From the NCBI GenBank assembly GCA_019828595.1, contig JAHQRK010000009.1, positions 1,116,001 to 1,180,000 of the forward strand: a DNA stretch of 64,000 bases. The letters are read 5' to 3'. Position 1 is the stretch's first letter. Each line of letters begins with the position of its first letter. Source of the DNA: Aphanomyces cochlioides (taxonomy: Eukaryota > Oomycota > Saprolegniomycetes > Saprolegniales > Verrucalvaceae). Shown here piece by piece: positions 1 to 11,477 of this stretch. Below the pieces are notes generated by a model that was not told where the DNA came from, did not search any database, and saw nothing but the letters and a program-made list of their open reading frames with translations. The position numbers were made by a program, and so were the translations under genes.

Positions 1-3000
1 CTGTCGTCGTCGCATGTTCCAGAAGAGACATATTCGCCAGAGAGTCATGACATGTACACGCCGTCGTTACCGACGCCACCACCCCCGCCAGAGACGACAC
101 ATTCATTGTCTGTGTCACCCCCGATGGAATCATTTCGAAGAAGTGTGACAGGACCGTTGACAGCGCAAGATTTAGATCAACGCACGACCGCGCCAGAGAA
201 GACGAGCACCTTCCAAAGCGGAGATTATAAGATCTCATATGCGTATGTGTCCCAACGAGGCTATTACCCCGATTGTACGTCTTACGATTGACTGTCGAAC
301 GATGTACTATTGCCCCCGCTGTGTAGCGCTCTACAAACCAAACCAGGACTCGTTTGCGTGCAAGCCCATGTTTTATGGCAAGAATTCGTTCTTTGGCGTC
401 TTTGACGGGCATGGCACGACCGGCGATTTATGTGCGCAGTATGCCCGCGATGTTGTACGACAATACGCGTTCCACCAGCTTGATTTTGATCGCCACCATG
501 CTTGTCTAGGTCCCCATGTTGCTCCAACAAAACCTTACCAAGAATCTTAATACACAGGAAGCTTTGATTCGCGCCCACACCGACGCAAATACAATGGTGT
601 GTTGAGCTATATCTGCCAAATGAATTATCCTGGTGCTGTAGATGCATGCTGCTCAGTTTGATGACTCCATGAGCGGCACGACAGCTATATCAGTTCTCTT
701 CCAAGGAAATGAAATCCACGTCTCGAATGTTGGTGACTCCCGCGCGATCATTGCGCAGGAAATCTCGCAGGATGGAAAAGCACCACAGTTGATAGCAAAA
801 GCATTGTCGATTGATCAAACCCCATTCCGCAAGGCAGGCGATTTATTCCATAAGAGATCCTGACAAAAGGTTTAGGATGAACGTGAACGCGTCAAGAAGA
901 CAGGAGCTCGTATTATGACGGTGGATCAACTCGAAGGCTATGAGCCTATCCATGAAAACTGGGGACTTACTCTGGGCGATGAGATTGACGAGTCAGGCGA
1001 CCCTCCTCGCATTTGGCATCCGCATGGAGACTACCCCGTACTTGCTCCATAGCCAAAGAAAATTGAATGATTGTTCTAGGGCACAGCATTTACGCGAAGC
1101 ATTGGAGACCATGTGTCGGAAGAGCTTGGTGTGTTTGCTGAACCTGAGATTGTGACCAAGACACTCAATCCCCACGATAAATTTATCGTGATTGCATCTG
1201 ATGGTGTCTTTGAGTTCTTGACGAGCCAAGCGGTGGTGAACATAGTCAAGACATACCGTGACCCATTGGAAGCATGCCGCGCTGTCGTCGAGGAGGCTTA
1301 CAATCGATGGCTGCAATTTGAAGTACCATTCAACTTGACTTCGTTTATCTCAAGATAGATCATTTAGGTCCGCACAGATGATATCACATGCATTATCTTG
1401 CAAGTGGAGCCTCATGTCCCGAAGATCAAAACATCAAAACTTCAAGGCCGCAGCAGTATTATTAACGGACAGGATGTTCTATTGGCAATGCAGGATAGTA
1501 TACGCCCAGTGCGAGGTTTGGGTGTTGATGTCAACAAGAGCTGGAGGTCTCGTGATACAATTGTCGGGGGCTACGAAACAGTTCGTATGTCCATGACCAA
1601 CGACGACCTCGCTACGGTGCTTCTTTCACCTTCTGCGGAATACGACGTGAAGAAACACGCCGTGGCTAAATCGGACGCCGACACCGCGAAGTTGCGTCGT
1701 ATGGTCAAGAACAACTTCCTCTTTTCGCATTTGACGGAGGAGAAGGTGCCCCAACCTGGCCCAGAGCAATCTATTGACCCTGTCCAATTGTAGCTGAATG
1801 ACGTCCTGTCTGTCATGGAAAAAAAAACAGTCGCACAAGGAACAGTCGTCATCAAGCAAAACGACGACGGAGACAGGTTCTACTTGGTCGACTCGGGCCG
1901 CTTTGATGTCCGAGTTCTTGGCCCAACTGAGCCTGAAGCGGCTCCTCCTTCGTCGACAGAAACTCTTGAGGCCAAATATGGCCCTGTCGTGCACACTTAC
2001 GTGGCGACAGAGAATTCACACCCGACGTTTGGAGAACTCGCCTTGATGTATTCCAAGCCAAGAGCAGCTACTGTGATTGCACAAACTGCAGGCACCTTGT
2101 GGACCATTGATCGCTTGGCTTTCCGATCGATTTTGGTGCGTCGCCCCTTGCGCAATGCCGTCCAACGGTTGCGCAACCTGCCTCTATTGCGATCCTTGAC
2201 TGTCGCTCAACTGAATTTGTTGGCAGAGGAAATGAAAGAAGTAGAATTTACCAAGGTTCGTTCGTCTCATTCTTGTCAAACATAGTTCATGACTTTAAAA
2301 TAGGGCGCTGTTATTTTCAATGAAGGCACTCAAGACGGCAAATTCTATTTAATTGTACGTGGTTCTGTCACAACTACGCGCCGAGACAATGCAGCACCAA
2401 CTGTCGTCCATGCACATGAAAGCTTTGGCGATTTTGTTTTGACTGACAAGAAGCCAAGGTACTGTGTTTTCATGGTGCTTAGAATTTAAAATGTGTGCCT
2501 CCATAGTCCGTACACCGCAACAGCCACCGAAGACACTGAATGCTTATGTATCTCGCGTGAAGCTTTCGAAGTCACGTTAGGCCAGTTGTCGTTGGTCGTT
2601 GAAAAGAACAACGCCCGTCGGGACCGCAAGAGCTTGGCGACGCGGAAGAAGCTCACCGCTCCGGTACTTTTGTCGGCAAATGTGATTTGTTGACCTGTTG
2701 TCTAGCTCAATGGGCTTGTTGTGCTCACAGGCTATGTTATTCCCACTTTGAAGTCCCTGACAACAGTCGATCAATTAAAAGTCGGCCCAACAATTTTTCA
2801 AGACTACACTGCCACATACCGCCTCGTGCGACACAATTCAACAACCATGACTCTGCGCTCCATCAGCAAGCAAACAGTCGTAAAGTCTAACCTGAAGCAA
2901 CAACTGTTGGCTGAACAAGACATGTATGTCGCTCTTGGCCGCACTCAAGCAGGGTTGGCCAATCTATATGCTATTACAAAAACAAACATGGATCTTCATG

Positions 3001-3947
3001 CTCTATTCGTCGATCCGTTCGTCGGCGTCCTTGAAGACATCGTGCAATTTCCATTGAAGAACGAATTGGAGATTCGATATTACGGTGCCCAATTGGTCTC
3101 GGCTGTGCAAATGCTCCATGCGGTTCTCGTATAGCTGAAAGTATCTTGCTGATCTCAAAATTGTAGGAAGGCATTTTAGCACGTTCGTTGGATCCAACGC
3201 ATCTTATGGTGGATACCAGAGGCAACCTCGCAGTGTTTGGATTGAAGTACGTGAATGAAACAAATTGCGGTGGTTATAGTGCTATGTAGCTTGTCCAAGT
3301 ATATTGGCGCCGGTCGCACATTCACTATTTGCGGCAATCCTGAATATTTAGCCCCTGAACATATCAACGGCCAGGGTATGGAATCTTTTTGCACTGACGA
3401 TATTCATGTTGCGCTTAGGTCAATCGTTGGCAACAGACTACTGGAGCTTGGGTATTTTGTTGTATGAAATGCTTGTTGGTGAGACGCCATTTGCAAAATA
3501 CAACAAAGATGAATTGGCCATGTTCAACAGCATCGTCACCTTCACACCAGTACTGGCCCAACTAAGTATGTCTTTGCTTATTGATGACTTCGCCTAGGAC
3601 ACATTGGAATTCCCTTCCACAGCTTCGCCGGCACTGAAATCATTGATTCAAGGTTTGTTGCAATCTAAGCCAGCGTCTCGGTTGGGTGCTGCAGATTGCT
3701 TCAAAAAGACATCAGACGAATGTATTGTACCGAAGCATCCTTTCTTCAATGGTGTCGTGTGGCAAGACGTGAACAGAGCCAAGGTATCAGCACAATACTG
3801 GATGCAAGTCCTCACAACTCGTAGGCACCTTTGGGAGGACAAGCCTCTGCCAAATATGAGCAACTTTTGGCTGCATTCGGCTCCCCAGCAAGTCTCGATT
3901 TGGGTATCCCGTACACAGGAGACGCTGCGTGGATGTCGGACTTTTAG
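1..3947 (+). CDS. PP2C phosphatase / cyclic-nucleotide-binding / kinase-like fusion protein, 5' partial
   Basis: The frame is open at base 1, so the start may lie outside the window. Fifteen introns give a clean protein: 275-326, 455-509, 597-641, 834-875 (GC-AG), 1038-1079, 1323-1367, 1746-1793, 2256-2303, 2459-2506, 2664-2705, 3123-3166, 3247-3289, 3376-3418, 3535-3597 and 3784-3824. The PP2C domain (about 220-1480) keeps the metal-binding motifs FDGHG, ASDGVFEF and DDITCI, so phosphatase activity is expected. Two cyclic-nucleotide-binding domains follow (about 1700-2650; FGELALMYSKPRAATV and FYLIVRGSV). The AGC/PKG-like kinase region (about 2760-3780) keeps the APE-type motif and the later helices. 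However, the VAIK lysine position reads TLR, HRD reads ARS (with DPTH for KPEN), and DFG reads VFG, so it looks like a pseudokinase. The same domain order is known in plants. It probably acts as a cyclic-nucleotide-gated signalling phosphatase; that role is inferred. Confidence 0.9.
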
Positions 3948-4038
3948 ACGTAGTCTCTATTTTGCTCTAGAAATACTATTCCGTGGCGTATGCAACGTGC
4001 ATTTTTCATATTGAAGTCGGCATTAGCAATCATATCGC

Positions 4039-4452
4039 CTAAGCTAGAAGGGGAGGGTAGTTGTGGCGTTCGTCTTTGAAGACCAGGCCATAGCAAATGC
4101 TCAAAATGCCAACCACAAGCATCGTGACGTTGGCATACATTCCAAAGTCATTGCCCAGGCCAAGCGTAAAAAACGCAAGGAAAATAACGTAGAGCCCGCT
4201 TCCAATGTAGCTTTCCAACAGGCCAAACCACTTGAGCGGCTGCTTCATACCAAGAGCTGTCGTCGACAACAAGACCAAGGACAACGCAATTTGATACACG
4301 CGCATTGAGATCCGAGTCACGCTGCCTTGGAGCGAGCCATGATACGAATCGTTCACAAAGCTCCACACGGCTGCAATTGTGCAGAGAAGGCCACAGACGG
4401 CCAAGCCAAATTGGTGCACTTTGACCACACTCTTTGCCATCGCAACAACCAC
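4039..4452 (-). CDS. COPI-associated / TVP15-like four-helix membrane protein
   Basis: This is a single-exon 137-residue ORF with four hydrophobic helices near residues 14-33, 52-70, 81-100 and 106-125. The MKQPLKWFGLLESYIGSGL stretch before helix 3 resembles the conserved core of the COPI-associated family (Golgi membrane proteins including yeast TVP15). A Golgi or early secretory location is expected from the family, not shown here. A second methionine five codons in (MAKSVV) could be the true start. It converges on the phosphatase-kinase fusion gene, with only 91 bp between the two stop codons, and a TATCCGGAT motif lies at 4497-4505, just upstream of its start. Confidence 0.8.
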   Translation of the reverse strand: MVVAMAKSVVKVHQFGLAVCGLLCTIAAVWSFVNDSYHGSLQGSVTRISMRVYQIALSLVLLSTTALGMKQPLKWFGLLESYIGSGLYVIFLAFFTLGLGNDFGMYANVTMLVVGILSICYGLVFKDERHNYPPLLA

Positions 4453-5741
4453 AAATGAACAGGATTTGGAAGGATGTTCGGGATTTGCCCGTTACTTATC
4501 CGGATGAGGCAGTTGAAACTTCAAGATTGCACTTCACAACCGGATGATATCCAAGAACAGACAGTTGCTGTAGGCATCCATGCCAGATAAACAGGAACGT
4601 TATCCGGATTATTTTTCGACGTTTTTTTCACTATCTTAGGTGGAGATGCTCTAAGAGATGCTTAGGAATCATTTTTTTGTTTTTCTTGAAAATTGGTCTC
4701 AAACAGGAACGGATTTTTTCAGGCGTGAATGAATCGTTCACGTCGTTCCTGTTTGAGTTTTTCCGGAAAACATGAACGTGGCATGAACGACCTTATTATC
4801 CGGAAATTTTGTTCCTGCTCGTGAACGAAATTGTGGGGCCGTATGCTCACAAAATGCGAATATCGACGATGTGCGGATATCTCAAGTTGCGGATTAAAAA
4901 TATTCGCATCCTGGCTGAATGATTGAAAAAAATACTCACCTTCAAAACATATTAGTCTACAATAATCGATATCATTATTGATTTGTAAGTTATCACGATT
5001 TTTACCACCAAAAGTCTATATGTGAGCTGATTGACTCTCACATCGCTTTCAAGATGACTTGGCTTCCAGCTTTATGGTACTTGGCTATTTGAGTAAAAGT
5101 TTTGATACATGAGTAAAAGTCAACTTCCATGCCGTTGTGTCGACGACGTCCCTTACTGAAATTAAACAGTTCCACCTGCTTGATTCGATATTTGACTCAA
5201 ACTCGGATATTTCAAAAATTCTCGGTGAAACCATGGATTTTAAACTCGGATATTTCGTCCGGATACGATGGCGTGAAAAAAATATCCTTGTATGCTAGCG
5301 CTTCAAAATATCCGCATTTTTTGGACAAAATGTACGACATATTGACAAATATCCGCATATTTTCCATATGTTGACGTATAAATGAATACCTGTAGGAATG
5401 CATAATCAAAAGTATCTGTTTACACAGGTTTACCTCCTACAATCTATACACCACTTCAACATAATTCCGGTCCATCTCCCTCGCCATTGAACAAACGCAC
5501 ATATGACAAGGCAACCCCACTCACCCACAATCCATCGAGTATTCAGTCAATCGGAGGCTCCAAACTGTCAAGACAAACGTGTCCTGAACACAAACTGAAT
5601 GAACAAGATGTGTGTGCTGGACCAGTTCGTCTTCACTGCTTACTCGAGATGATTTGTGTTTATCCGCTTTGACTCTGGCTTCTACCCAAGTCGGTCCAAG
5701 GTACGCAACCAATCCCTCTATACGAAGTCAAACCAACTCGC
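4453..5741. other. Intergenic, repeat-rich, AT-rich
   Basis: I see no convincing gene. The left part has TATCCGGAT motifs (4497-4505, 4601-4609) and a long imperfect hairpin at 4698-4757. The middle (4860-5390) is AT-rich with many scattered CGGATAT/ATATCCG words, including two near-identical AACTCGGATATTTC copies at about 5201 and 5243, which suggests an old non-autonomous repeat. 5480-5741 is the left flank of the Harbinger insertion. The short ORFs here have biased, unconvincing compositions. Confidence 0.55.
4698..4757. repeat. Inverted repeat / nested hairpin
   Basis: The arms CTCAAACAGGAACG (4698-4711) and CGTTCCTGTTTGAG (4744-4757) are perfect inverted copies of 14 bp. A second inner inverted pair (CGTGAA / TTCACG) sits in the loop. 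Related CAGGAACG words occur just upstream (about 4591). It may be the core of a decayed MITE. Confidence 0.6.
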
Positions 5742-5954
5742 TTAGAGCATCTCCAACGCGTGAGCCAAAGCAAAGCCAAAACATGTTTAAACCAGTTTTG
5801 GCTCAGAAATTTGCCCCACCGCACGAGCCAAAGCTATCCAAACTTTGGCTTTGGTCGATTTTGAGCCAAAACGACGCACTTTGGCTCCGAAACCAAGCTC
5901 GCAGCTATCCGGTTAATACAGCATATCCGTTTTGTGATTGAGATCGAGTGAGGG

Positions 5955-6773
5955 ATGGCGAAAGGAGTTGCGTGGAGTCCTGAAGAGAATCTTTGCTTGG
6001 CGCGCGCTTGGGTCCACGTCAGCCATGATGCCGTCGTGAGAAACAATCAGTCAAGTGCTGTGTTCTTTGGCCGTGTTGGGAGAGCTTTCAAGAAGCTATG
6101 GGAGGATCAAGATGAAAATGAGCGTGGACCTTTCGTTGTTCGAAGTGACTGCAGCCTCATTAACAGGTGGAAGACTGCTCCAGCTGATGTCAACAAATTT
6201 ATCGGTGTGTACAACACCTCTATTTCAGTGGAAAAGTCAGGATACGTGGTAGAAGATTATGAAAGAGATGCTCTGGCGATGTACAAGAATGCTGACTCCT
6301 CAAACAAAAGCTTTGAGTACTTGGAGGTTTGGACATATCTCAAAGAGCACGTACCCAAATTCGAATCTATGTTGGCTCAAGAGTCTGGAAAGCCTGTAAA
6401 GCGCCAACGAGCACCAAATGCAGACGATGAGTTTGATGATGTAACTCAGTCGCGTCCACGAGGCAGCAAGGCAGCAAAAGACGCCGCTCTTATCGACAAA
6501 AAGACCGATGACACAATATTAAGTATGCTTGTTGGGGCCAAACGTCGCAATGATCTTATACAACAAGAGAATGAACTGGCCCAGAGACACATGGACCAAC
6601 AAATTGAGTTAGCAAGATCCCAGCAAGAACTGGAATTGTTTCGAGACTGCAATGATGCCACAGCTGCCGAATACTTTGCCATCAAGCGTCGTTTAGCCTT
6701 GACGGCACTGAAAGAGCGTGTACAAGCAACAAATAATCGTTCACAAGCTTCTATTGATGAGGAGATCGTCTAG
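5955..6773 (+). CDS. Harbinger accessory DNA-binding protein (trihelix/Myb-SANT-like)
   Basis: This is an uninterrupted 272-residue ORF. The N-terminal half (residues about 7-90: WSPEEN, FFGRVGRAFKKLW, LINRWKT, VNKFIGVYN) has the layout of the trihelix/SANT-like proteins that accompany plant and protist Harbinger transposases. A basic, low-complexity linker follows (about 140-175), then a charged coiled coil rich in Q, E and R (about 190-250), as in the NAM-associated C-terminal domain. In known Harbinger systems such a protein carries the transposase to DNA. It is intact although the partner transposase in the same element is deleted. It could therefore serve elements elsewhere or have been kept for another reason. 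Confidence 0.75.
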   Translation: MAKGVAWSPEENLCLARAWVHVSHDAVVRNNQSSAVFFGRVGRAFKKLWEDQDENERGPFVVRSDCSLINRWKTAPADVNKFIGVYNTSISVEKSGYVVEDYERDALAMYKNADSSNKSFEYLEVWTYLKEHVPKFESMLAQESGKPVKRQRAPNADDEFDDVTQSRPRGSKAAKDAALIDKKTDDTILSMLVGAKRRNDLIQQENELAQRHMDQQIELARSQQELELFRDCNDATAAEYFAIKRRLALTALKERVQATNNRSQASIDEEIV

Positions 6774-7055
6774 TTAAGTATATATGAATAACGTAATTTG
6801 ATATGTTTGTCGATTACACTCTCAGTCATATTGATATGATCCCTTTCTACTCCACAAATGTTGAATCAAATCGTTCTGGAGCCTCCAAAAGTCTTGGCTC
6901 TCGTGCAAAGCTTTCATTCGTTGTAGCGTCCTTGCCAAGGATTGATCTGGCATATCGCTGATGTCCGTATGCTCCACTACAAGAATGTCGATATGTTGTG
7001 AATTGATATTCGCAAAGGCGTCTTGTCGGTGACTCTGCGCGACCGATACACAATC

Positions 7056-7414
7056 TTACAGTGGATCAAGATTGTCTAGACTCCGTTCATCTTCGACGAT
7101 GAGGTTGTGCAGTATTATGCATGTTGTCATGATATTTGACATTTTTGCAGGCGACCAGCTACGACCAGGATTCGCAACTATTCGCCATCGAGCCTGTAGA
7201 ACTCCAAACGCTCTTTCAATGTCCTTTCGCATAGCTTCTTGTACCTTTGAATAGTGTTAGCATTTGCTGCCTTTCCATGTCGCGAACCTCCCCATTGGCG
7301 AGTGGTAGGCGTTCGAACATCATCGTTGAGAGCAGAGTCGAAGATGTCATCCATATCATCGTTAATTGCATCCTGGCGGATGCGCATGAACCATCGAGTG
7401 AAGTAGTCGTCCAT
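7056..7414 (-). pseudogene. Harbinger transposase remnant, middle deleted
   Basis: The minus strand begins with a transposase-like N-terminus (MDDYFTRWFMRIRQ, then GGSRHGKAANANTIQRYK). In another frame it runs straight into the C-terminal end of the family (IERAFGVLQARWRI, then MSNIMTTCIILHNLIVEDER), ending at TAA 7056-7058. The catalytic core, about 200-250 residues in full-length relatives, is missing, so one internal deletion with a frame change explains the structure. The protein cannot be catalytic. The end of the remnant is about 540 bp from the right inverted repeat. Confidence 0.75.
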
Positions 7415-7604
7415 CTCGAATTGCTTGCAAGGTGATCTTTTTTGGGAAGAAATGCCGAATAATGACAGCTCAACAGTCGGGCTATCCGTATATATTTAAC
7501 TTTAGCACGATGCGCACTGGAGCAAAATCGGTTTCACTGAGCCAAAACTGATAACAATATGGCTTTAACTTTAGCTTTGGCTTGCAGTGTTGGAGATCCT
7601 CTTA

Positions 7605-9257
7605 GTAGACGTACTCCATTTGCAACTTTACAGATGGCGATGTGGTTGTTCTTAAAGCAGAGGTGGGCACATACAGTACATCATGCACTGTAGCAGCTAG
7701 ATGCTTCAACGAAGCTTTATCGATTGAGTCTTCATTTGCAGACGCGTATCACCAAGGTTACCAGTGTTTGACAATGGCAGCTCGCGCTCAAGGCTGATAT
7801 GAGGAATACCTTGCTCGTGCTACAACGGCTAAAGTACCCGGACTTGATTCTCGACATTGTGGGCAACAGGAAGGCAGATCCACTGGCTCACTGTACAAGC
7901 TGCATTTATCCATCGATCAATGTTATTGTTTGGTCGAACCGCCAGATTTGCAGACGCAGCTTTGATACCTTGGACTACACTGAAGTCACTTTTTTGGACT
8001 CGCACGTGCAGCGTACCAGAAATAGAGGAACTAATATCGTCGGTCTTTCCAACAGGCTAGAAAATCAGGACAAACTGGCATAATAGACTTAGGTATGTGG
8101 CATTTTATGGCTAAGGTAAATAGTCAACGAATCGATGAATATCATCTCAAGTGAAGCACGAATAGGTGTCCTGCACAGGGCAGACGGTTGGACAGATACT
8201 GGCGGACAAATCGCAGTACGCCGTATCGGTCATCGCTGGGTCAGTCAGTATCATAGTTTCGAGCTTTAAAAGGGTCGAATCCACAGCATAATCACCACAA
8301 GAAGCGACTCGAGATAGCGAAAGATATCTTCACCAACCTGACCACACTCAACATACTCATTAGGATCAGTGTTGTTACCGTGCCACGGACCTCGGCAAAT
8401 GTCGCAACATAACTTAAGCCATGCATGGACAACGGATGATCTTAACAAACCCCCTAGATTGTTTTTATGCCGTGTAAAATCTGTGAATTGAAACGCGAGA
8501 CATACATTGTATCTCTAATGTGATTGACATATACTTCGAAGTACATGCGTTTTCTGAAGTTTTCGTATTTCATTCAGGGAATTTCATCGCACGGAGATTC
8601 TGTGTGCTCTTGAACAATTTGCGATGTGTCATGTCCACAGATATTTAAGCATGCTATTTGATGTGTAATTGCATCCTTTTCCAGCCAGGATGAATTGGCG
8701 AGTCCGCCCTTAGCTTAACACATCGAATATCTTAACGGGACTCATTGGGTTAATTTAGTAAGGTAATCAACGAATTGATCTCTCATGTAGTTTCGCTCTA
8801 CCATGAAAAGATATAGAGTTGTTTTAAGAGTAGCAAACGAGGCTGGAAATACTTCATTTGGACAACAAGGTAGGGCATTTGACTTGAAGTCTTGCCAAGA
8901 ATTATAGTTCACTAAATGGTACGTTGGTGGCATGTATCGCCATCCGTGAACAAATGTCCAAGCGCTATGTAATGCCTGAACACTGTTATCGAATCGTCTG
9001 CATAATAATTCAGAGTTCTCCGAAATTTGCTTCAAAACGGTCAGTGGACTAAAAGATATGGAGTGAACTATTAATAGTCGAGTCAACTACATGTAGAACG
9101 CCGATGAACATACTCGTCGGGAAAGATAGATATTAATATGTTTATAAGATAGATATTGACGTGTTGATAAAAATGCATACTGGGTCAAGAAGTCTCAGTG
9201 GAAATCATCACTTCATCTTTGGATAACCTTCAATGACTTCGTTGGGATGGTCACTCG
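7605..9257. other. Intergenic; left end of the tandem duplication unit
   Basis: There is no intact gene. 7633-7965 has a weak TPR-like relic (listed separately). From about 8480 to 9257 the sequence is homologous, with many changes and indels, to about 12760-13510; shared words include ATCTCTAATGTGATT, TTTTCTGAAGTTTTCGT and the stretch leading into the C-terminus of the copy A gene. This marks it as the 3' flank of a duplicated unit. Open frames such as 8742-9086 (-) are not conserved as frames in the second copy, so they are probably not genes. Confidence 0.55.
7633..7965 (+). pseudogene. Possible TPR-protein relic
   Basis: One frame reads through a TPR-like stretch (ARCFNEALSIESSFADAYHQ), then has an in-frame TGA and continues to another stop at 7963-7965. 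The match to the TPR consensus (A..CF.EAL.I...FADAY..) is short. It lies immediately after the Harbinger element, so the element may have landed in or beside an older gene. Evidence is weak. Confidence 0.25.
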
Positions 9258-11477
9258 TTACACGAGTACTCGAGATCGTCTCAAAAGCAAATAGTAATCC
9301 GTATTGGGATCTGCTCGACAGTCCATGCGACAGGTTTTAGGTTGAGTGTCAGGTACTTCCTTTTTTAACAATGAGGAATTGATTCTCTCGACCATAGGTC
9401 TATTGTTGAACAATTGTGGATCCGAGGGGGATTGTTCAATAAACGAGTGTGTTGCTTCGCATTGCCCTTCAGCCTTGACGAATGTACCATCGTCAAATGT
9501 TGCAGCGATCGTCGAAACATGTTTCATGTAGTGCTTGCCGGACGTCAAGTCGTATACTTGTATGATGCCAGGTTGTTCACAATGTGTATTGCATTGGCTA
9601 CCAACGTCTAACGCAGGTAACTCACGCGGCAGTTTTTTATCTATTGTGGAAGTTGCCTCTACTTGATCGCCGTCGGGTCCATGTTCAATATCCAATGACT
9701 CTTCCAAGAAGTCTAGTGCTTGAGTTTCAATATCGAAGGATTCATCCATGTAGTCCTGGTCAGGATCGTCTTCTTTCAATATACAGTACAGGCTTCTGTC
9801 ATGAAGACGCTCCAATTTCATGGTAATTGTCGATGGCTCACTGTCTTCCACAATACTATTCGTCGCATCAAAACTGTTGTCGGAGGGTGCGACTTCAGTA
9901 CAAATCAAACCTTCATCCATGTCATCAACTACAATATTTTCTTCCATTTCTCCAGAAGCATCGGCTTGCGAAGTCGCAGTATACGCGGTTGCAGTATCTT
10001 CCATGTCTTGACGAGCTTTTGCCTCGGATGACAATTTCATGACTCGAGTATGGTCGGCTGGCTGAGGGGACGTAAAAAATTCTCTTGGCTCCATCACTGT
10101 CGGGAACGAATGGATTGCACTTGGGGTGTTCTCGGGGTCTTCAAACAAATCATTTTCTCGTTCGTTTGTGCCGTTTGTCTTCTCGGCGATTGTAGAGAAA
10201 TTGCAATATTGACTTGTGTGTGTTTGGCGCCGAATCAGGAGTGTCGCATTTCGGCCCTGGTGGGGTCTGGACAAACTCACTAACGATCGACACAATGTGG
10301 TCGTTCAAAATAGAAAGATCCATCATGTTGTCGGACGAGAGGTCGTCATGCACGGCTGCTTGGTCGGTCTGTGGACGACAAGTCTTTGATTGTATTTCAT
10401 TGGTGTCTTCGTGTGGATGCTTCAAAGACTCAAGCTCAATGGATCTCGCATTATCGCCATTGTCGTTCTCCGTTTGTAGCCACTGCTCCATAGCCACTTC
10501 CATCTCGTTGAGGGCGTCTCCAGATTCTTGGTTCACAGCTCGAAGAGTCGAAAATTTGGCATCAATCTCATTCTCGATTGCAATGGCGGACGCGTATTCA
10601 ACCTCGGCAGGATCGTCGAGACATTTCGACGATTGCGTGTCCTTGGATTCCATCGAGACGACGTGACATTCTAAATTGCTGCATCGTAAATTCGCACACT
10701 CGAGTCGTTTGGTCAGTTCTTCTTTTTCCATTTCGAGTGTTGCCACTCGTTCCTTGAGTCGGCGTACTTCATCCTCCTCTTTGGAGGCAGAGGGAGAATT
10801 GTTGGGGATGCACGCGTTGCTTAGTAAGATGTTGTACTCGGGATAAAGCTCTTCGAATCGCTTCTGTTGATTTTTCTCGTACTCGTCGAATGCCTTGAAG
10901 AGATCGTTTTCAAACAACTTGATGTCGGTGGCGATGTCCGTCTGATGCTCATCCATTGGTGTCGCTGGATGTAGATCGACATCTATTGGACATGAGGAAT
11001 CGACCACCTCGGACGTGCTCTTTAAAGTCGCGATGATGGGCATGTCGGGTTCTCGAATATCGAGCACTTTGGATGTGCTGTTCAATGTCGAAATGATGGG
11101 CATCTCGGGTTCTTCGACCATTCGTGGCTTGACATTCGTCGAGTTTGTGGTCTCAGGTAGTTCGACGATTGATGCACTGTTGTCGGTCGAGTGGGTTGTA
11201 ATTCCAGTGTGACTTGTGTTGTGTTGTTTCGAGTTGCCGATATCGGTAATGTGGTTGTTCGCAGACGAGGTATTTTGCTGGTGGTCTTGTGCGTCGCGTT
11301 GCTGCTCGAAGATGTTTCGACCGTTGACATCGATGTTGTGGGAAGAGAATATGGGTCTTCGGTGGACTTGATGACATTTGTTTTGGGAGCATTCAGACTG
11401 TATGTGATTCGCAGTCGTGGAATCCGGCTCTTGGGCTTGCCGCTCGCGGTTGTGCTGGACGTGGCAGGCGCTTCCAT
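9258..11477 (-). pseudogene. Acidic/coiled-coil protein family, copy A (frameshifted)
   Basis: I do not recognise this family. On the minus strand the N-terminus starts MEAPATSSTTASGKPKSRIPR. A central coiled coil (DLFKAFDEYEKNQQKRFEEL..., then VRRLKERVATLEMEKEELTKRLE) is followed by acidic segments with a recurring ESF-I/L-E motif (YMDESFDIETQ, FLEESLDIEHG). The C-terminus is TCRMDC...LLLRRSRVLV. Comparison with copy B shows that two single-base frame changes are needed, near 11225 and near 10215. A 62-bp GT-AG intron could bypass the first, but copy B is coding-like across that region, so a frameshift is preferred. The reading frames between breaks are long (323 and 345 codons), so decay is recent or the breaks are sequence errors. 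Confidence 0.6.

Larger units (their letters stand above)
5745..7601. mobile_element. PIF/Harbinger-type DNA transposon (copy A), transposase internally deleted
   Basis: The terminal inverted repeats begin GAGCATCTCCAAC at 5745 and end GTTGGAGATCCTC at 7601 (12 of 13 bases match). Similarity continues inward to an AGCCAAAGC word on both sides. Both ends are flanked by TTA (5742-5744 and 7602-7604), the classic 3-bp Harbinger target duplication. Inside are an intact trihelix/Myb-like ORF on the plus strand and a deleted transposase on the minus strand, arranged convergently. Without a full transposase it could move only in trans. Confidence 0.88.

Noticed and set aside
8742..9086. A 114-codon minus-strand gene
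   Set aside because: The homologous region of the second unit (about 13020-13330) does not keep this frame open.
10188..10220. A 31-bp intron removing the copy A frame change
   Set aside because: It is shorter than every supported intron here (39 bp or more), and copy B has no counterpart.
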